From assembly GCA_950022295.1 (NCBI GenBank), contig OX465598.1, forward strand, positions 8,246,001-8,310,000: a stretch of DNA of 64,000 bases, given 5' to 3'. The stretch is from Bromus sterilis (Eukaryota; Streptophyta; Magnoliopsida; Poales; Poaceae). Within the stretch, counting starts at the first letter, position 1; each line of letters begins with the position of its first letter. The notes under the pieces are model-generated. The model was given only the letters and a program-made list of their open reading frames with translations. It had not been told where the DNA came from and made no database searches. Of this stretch, positions 59,809-64,000 are shown piece after piece. Both the position numbers and the translations under genes were made by a program.

Positions 59809-61313
59809 CTAGGAAAATTACCCGTGCGTTGCACCGGAGGAAAAAGTCCGTTAAAAATTATTAGTATTGGATGTTCCAGGGATCGTCAAATGAGATACAT
59901 GATGTTCAACCTTTATTACGGTTCACCCAATAAATTATTTACCATAGTCCACTCGTTCCGTCCTTCTCGAGCCTTGCATCTCAGAAGATTAGAATATGTA
60001 GAACAATGGCATCACAAAAGAAGTTGCAGCATGTTCATAATAACTGAGTGTAGATAACTGAGTTATCGTCATTGATAGCATCATAGACTACCGGTTGGTT
60101 ATGTGCTAAGAAAGAGCAACAAAATGTTCACGATATTCATGTGCAAAGTCGTGATGGAGTTGTCGTGTCATTGGTGGGTCTTTCTTCTGCTCCAATGCCT
60201 TCCGCCGTTTGGAAGATCGGGCAGAAGAGCAAGGGAGAAGATAACTTTATTATAGATTTGTGCAACTCTAAGATGTAATGTATTGATATGACCCATGTGG
60301 ACTTGTGTCTCCATAATATGTGATATCTTTAGATGTACTGGATACTTCATTTATGTGCACTCTTGATGATCTTGTGCAGATTTCAGCTATTTTCTACCAT
60401 AAGTTATTTATGTGTCATTTCACAGCGCGAATTACTGGATGATGCATCTCTCATACTACCCCTCATGCAACTTATCAAACAAAACCTGAGCTCAGCATGT
60501 GCCATATCATGCAGCACACCAAACACACATCTCTACTCATTTTTGCATCATCTCAACCGGGCCAGCCCCACCCAAGCTCCTTCGTGCAATGCATCCAGGA
60601 AACCAAACACACCCAAAGAGTTCGTGTCCACCAACCGCAACACCCGCACGTTGAGGTCAAATTGGGCCTGGGGCAACTGGGGCTGCAGCCCCTGGTGTGG
60701 CCCAACTAGCCTTTGTACATAGTGTAGCAAAAAAACCAGATATTTTTAATATATAGAAGCCCAGCCGCGCCCTAGTCTTCTTCTAGAACCCCAGTACAAG
60801 CCCATCAGCCGGACTACAAGCTAGGTTTATGTACAACTTGAATCACGCAGCATGTGGACAACTAATTAGGGAGTACTCGTTTACACTCCGATTCGATGAA
60901 CAGCGTCACGTGTCGCGCTGACAGTGTTTTCTCGGGATTTTATTTTATTTTATTTTTTTTACGTGTTTTTTGTGTTTAAAATTGATTTTTTCGGTGGTTT
61001 TTCCGACTTTTCCGGTTTTTCCACGTTTTTTCTATACGTTTTGATGAAAATAAAATAAAATAAAGAGGCACGACCTTGCCTCTGCGAGAGGCATGACCAT
61101 GGCATGGTTCGTGCCTCAAAAAAGGAGGCGCGAGTCGTGCCTCGTGCCTCCGCGAGAGGCACTCGTGCTTCCGAGAAAAGGCACTATCGTGCCTCTGCGA
61201 AAAGCACTCGTAACTCTAGAAAATAGGAAAAAAGGGAAAAGCACCAGAGCGCGCCAAGTAAAGATAGTACGGGCGCGCTCGTTGCTACGAGTACTCTAAA
61301 ATTAGTGATTTCG
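59809..61313 (-). mobile_element. Helitron, 5' end uncertain
   Basis: The 3' terminus at 59809 reads GGTGCAACGCACGGGT, then AATTTTCCTAG and T (minus), directly abutting the previous Helitron. The segment 60855-61313 is homologous to 55916-56411 in the 2.3-kb Helitron (GAGGCACGA-rich). Homology ends at about 61313 and no TCTATACC start follows, so the 5' end is lost or further right. Confidence 0.6.
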
Positions 61314-61385
61314 TCAAGATTTATTGTCCTTTTACACTCTCTTGAGTTTGCGAAGGAACATATTTCTTGTTTTCTAAGATCAGTA

Positions 61386-61480
61386 TTGCTTCCTTCGTTT
61401 TAAAATAAGTATCTAAATTTTATACTAATTTTAATATAAAATTGTATTAAAATTGAAACATTTATTTTAAGACGGGGGAC
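61386..61480. mobile_element. Degenerate Stowaway-like MITE (95 bp)
   Basis: TTCCTTCGTTTTAAAATAAG and CATTTATTTTAAGACGGGGG are imperfect inverted repeats; TA lies on both sides (61384-61385 and 61481-61482). Confidence 0.7.
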
Positions 61481-61482
61481 TA

Positions 61483-63800
61483 TAACCAATTCCTCTACAA
61501 TAGCTATACGTCAACTGCCTAAATTTCGCTTTTAAGTCAGTCGATTTTCCAACGTAGGAAACAGCAACAAAGATGGTGAGCGTACGTACGTAGGTCGTCG
61601 TTTTGTCAAAGATTCAGCGGAGCAGCAACAGTCCCATTATCTATCTTTTGAGGTGCGGGGATGCATGATTTGTCGGTGTCGAACTGGTGGTTGCTGAAGA
61701 TTAGAAAAATTGCCTGGAGTGGCGACACATCTACTTACTCAAAAGTTTTCTTTTTTAGCTGACTGACATACATGTAGGAGTTATCCGAATTCTTCACATG
61801 TTTGGTACTGCTAGGTTGGAGACGATGAGGAACCCCTCATGGGCTGCACGAATGGGTGGTGCGTGCACTTACTTACTCGTTCATTCAAGGCAGGATGGGT
61901 TATGGGAGATGATGCATGGATGGAAGTCGCCGAGATGAAACATACATTGGAGCTGTTGTTTATGAAATAAAACTGAGACTGGATTGAATGGATCTGTTGC
62001 AAGATGTGCGTGCATAGAGTTCCACAAGCGTGTCAATCGAGGACCGTTCTTCCTTCCGATAAACAAGTCGCGGCCTCATTCCTCCTGTCGCACATGGAAA
62101 AAATGCGAGCTAGATCCATGCATGCATATACGAATAAAACACGCACAAAAGCCCTAGCTAGATTAGATCCGAACAAGACCTGAAGAAGAAGAAGGAAAAT
62201 ACTAGTATCAGCAGCAGCAGCAGCAAACAGGCAGTTGTCCAGATATAATATAACCAGTCAAAGATGGTTGGGAGCAAAAGAAAACTGAAGCAGATCGAAC
62301 GAGCGCGCGTCGACCGACGGCGATGCATGCCGACATGGGAGAGGGAGGAGGAGGGTACTAGCTAGCAGCAGGGAAGGGAGTATGATGAGCCGAAAATGGC
62401 GAGCTGAGCTGAAGCAGTGGGAGTACGTACCACACGGGTGCTAATGGTGATGGTTGGGGTTGGGAGTTCCGAGCAAGCGTACATGGAGATGGATGGAGGC
62501 GCAAGTACCGGCAAAGGCTGCCTGCACGCGAGCAGGACTTCGTTCCTCGTTCGTACTTACTGGGCGATGGATGATCTAGAGAGGACGGATGCACACATGG
62601 CCCAGTCAGGGTCAGACGAGACCATGTGCCGCCCCCGCCCTCGAACTAGGCAGCGGCCGTACTGCATGAGGTTTTAAGCTGCCTCCTTCCTCTTTAATCA
62701 GTTGATTAGTAGTACTTCACTGTGCCATGGGAGTAGAGTATGATGCATGGTGAGACTGAGATGCGTGCCTCTGACCACATACATACAGGTCCAGTCTACC
62801 TCCCTCCATGGCCTGCCTTTGACCACCCGACCTCTCCTCTTCTGCATCTGCATGCGATCCACCTGGGACTGGGACTGCGAGCGCGCGCGCATGCAGGACA
62901 CGTCCACGGTTCACCGTTGCATGCAAACGCGGCGCCTTTTCTGCTTCTTCTCCACAACGGTCTCAACTCTGAAGTCTGAACTGAACCAACTCCGCTGGCT
63001 GGCTCCGGCTCCGGCTCCGGCCTCCAGGGGATCATCGCCAAAGAGAAAAACGCAGAGGCAGACCATGGCGTGCGGCCGTGCTGTCTCCAGCATGTAGTAC
63101 ATAAGCAGCGCCACCGGTCAGTTGACAACCGGAGATGGATCACAAAAGATGCGTCCGGTACGAGTACGAGGAATCTTAAAGCCAGCGAACTGCCCACCGT
63201 GCGCTTTATATTGCCCGGCCGGAACATGCTTTCTGCTCGTCGTAACGAAATCCAGAAAGAACGCCGACGAGCTAGACCGGCGGGAACATGAAGACCAGCA
63301 GCGTTAGGACATCTTTAACATCGATTTTCAAACCTCTTTTATTGTTTGAATAATCGAATTATACAGTTTAAACCTGTTCTGACATTCAGTGCGGAAATGT
63401 ATTAACCAATTCACATGCTTGCTTTTCCGCAAATCTGATGTAAACCACAGGAGAAGAAGGAGGAGAGGCTTTGCAGGAGGCTGACGCATCGCCATGCTCT
63501 CACCCGATACCCAGGTCCCACCCAATATTCCTCCACACCAAAAATCATCTTCATGTGCGAAATGGTGTTTGGCATGTTGGTTAATGCCAGAGTGACGTTA
63601 CCGAAGGGCACCAGTCAAAACTATGTTCTTCACGCACGCGTTCAGTGCTAGAGAGAAACAACGTGATGTCTCCGAAGCGACAACGATAACATCAACACTC
63701 TGATGTCCATACATGTTCAATATTGAAGACGCGACGATGCCGCTTCAATGAAGATGCGATAGCCGAGAAGCCTAACCCAATTTGATTGAAGCCGGCGGGC
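61483..63800. other. Intergenic DNA, GC-richer after 62.3 kb
   Basis: No gene could be supported. A CAG microsatellite lies at about 62211-62224. Overlapping ORFs between 62.7 and 63.3 kb are in competing frames and match nothing known. It may include the promoter of a gene beyond the edge. Confidence 0.4.
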
Positions 63801-63808
63801 TATATAAG
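63801..63808 (+). promoter_or_regulatory. TATA box candidate
   Basis: TATATAAG in a GC-rich context (GGCGGGC before it), 70 bp upstream of an ATG at 63878. The spacing suits a plant core promoter. Confidence 0.45.
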
Positions 63809-63877
63809 TGTGCAGTAAGCCTCCATGGTCATTCTATCCACATGTAAATTCACCTGCACTCAAACTCTGATCTGATC

Positions 63878-64000
63878 ATGGTCCACTTTTTAATTACAAT
63901 GTACAAGATGCCCACTTCCGTAAAGCGCGGAGCTCCTGAAAGAGGATGCTCGGCGCATGGTCGGGCAGGACGACGCACCTATGCACCAGAAGGAGGACGA
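63878..64000 (+). CDS. Possible 5' end of a gene cut by the window edge
   Basis: From ATG at 63878 a frame stays open for 41 codons to the edge (MVHFLITMYKMPTSVKRGAP and on). A different frame from about 63925 reads AELLKEDARRMVGQDDAPMH and on, which looks more like a real protein but has no upstream start and a stop just before, so it would need a splice acceptor. I cannot choose between them. The only support is the TATA-like box. Confidence 0.25.
   Translation, partial: MVHFLITMYKMPTSVKRGAPERGCSAHGRAGRRTYAPEGGR

Noticed and set aside
60333..60722. 129-codon ORF in the last Helitron
   Set aside because: Starts hydrophobic, then turns into Asn/Thr/Pro-rich sequence typical of translated non-coding repeats; no domain seen.
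62358..63307. Cluster of short ORFs near the right end
   Set aside because: Competing frames on both strands without family resemblance.

Overview
The window is nuclear DNA from a grass of the wheat tribe (Triticeae: wheat, Aegilops, rye or barley). The evidence is a dense mix of TE types typical of that tribe: an LTR retrotransposon with a tRNA-Asp primer site, several Stowaway MITEs with TA duplications, Helitrons, PIF/Harbinger, hAT, CACTA and Mutator-like elements. The genes also have short exons, GT-AG introns and plant-specific families. All exon models were read by eye and were not checked against transcripts or databases.

Layout. 1-7438: a young LTR retrotransposon on the minus strand; its 3' LTR is cut by the window edge and no gag-pol is recognisable. 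7449-7542: Stowaway MITE. 8820-10509: a complete five-exon patatin-like phospholipase gene. 11110-15617: a putative Mutator-like element. 17651-18260: a LINE 3' end. About 19.6-24.4 kb: a complete protein phosphatase 2C gene with a spliced 5' leader, a MITE in one intron and a 13-residue repeat near its C terminus. 25.3-30.6 kb: a duplicated segment, each copy carrying a U2 snRNA gene with its own promoter, separated by a decayed Harbinger transposase. 30.7-32.2 kb: a MITE, then a small CACTA element with a Helitron nested inside. 34764-39275: a complete PIF/Harbinger element with TTA target duplication, an intact Myb-like ORF1 and a transposase broken by a single stop codon. 40144-40862: a hAT element with an exact 8-bp target duplication. 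42323-44389: a three-exon gene of the grass DUF6598 family. 45.7-47.5 kb: two inverted copies of one small repeat. 49-61 kb: a cluster of Helitrons, plus a 1.7-kb minisatellite. The window ends with a TATA-like box and possible coding sequence running off the edge.

The three protein genes (phospholipase, PP2C, DUF6598) and the U2 genes are the likely functional islands. They are unrelated in function and show no sign of acting together. Most of the rest is transposable-element sequence at different stages of decay, and nested insertions and paralogous empty sites allow some relative dating. I found no clearly new biological system. The best leads are the one-stop Harbinger element, the duplicated U2 locus, the LTR with an internal primer-site copy, the minisatellite element and the head-to-tail Helitron junction.
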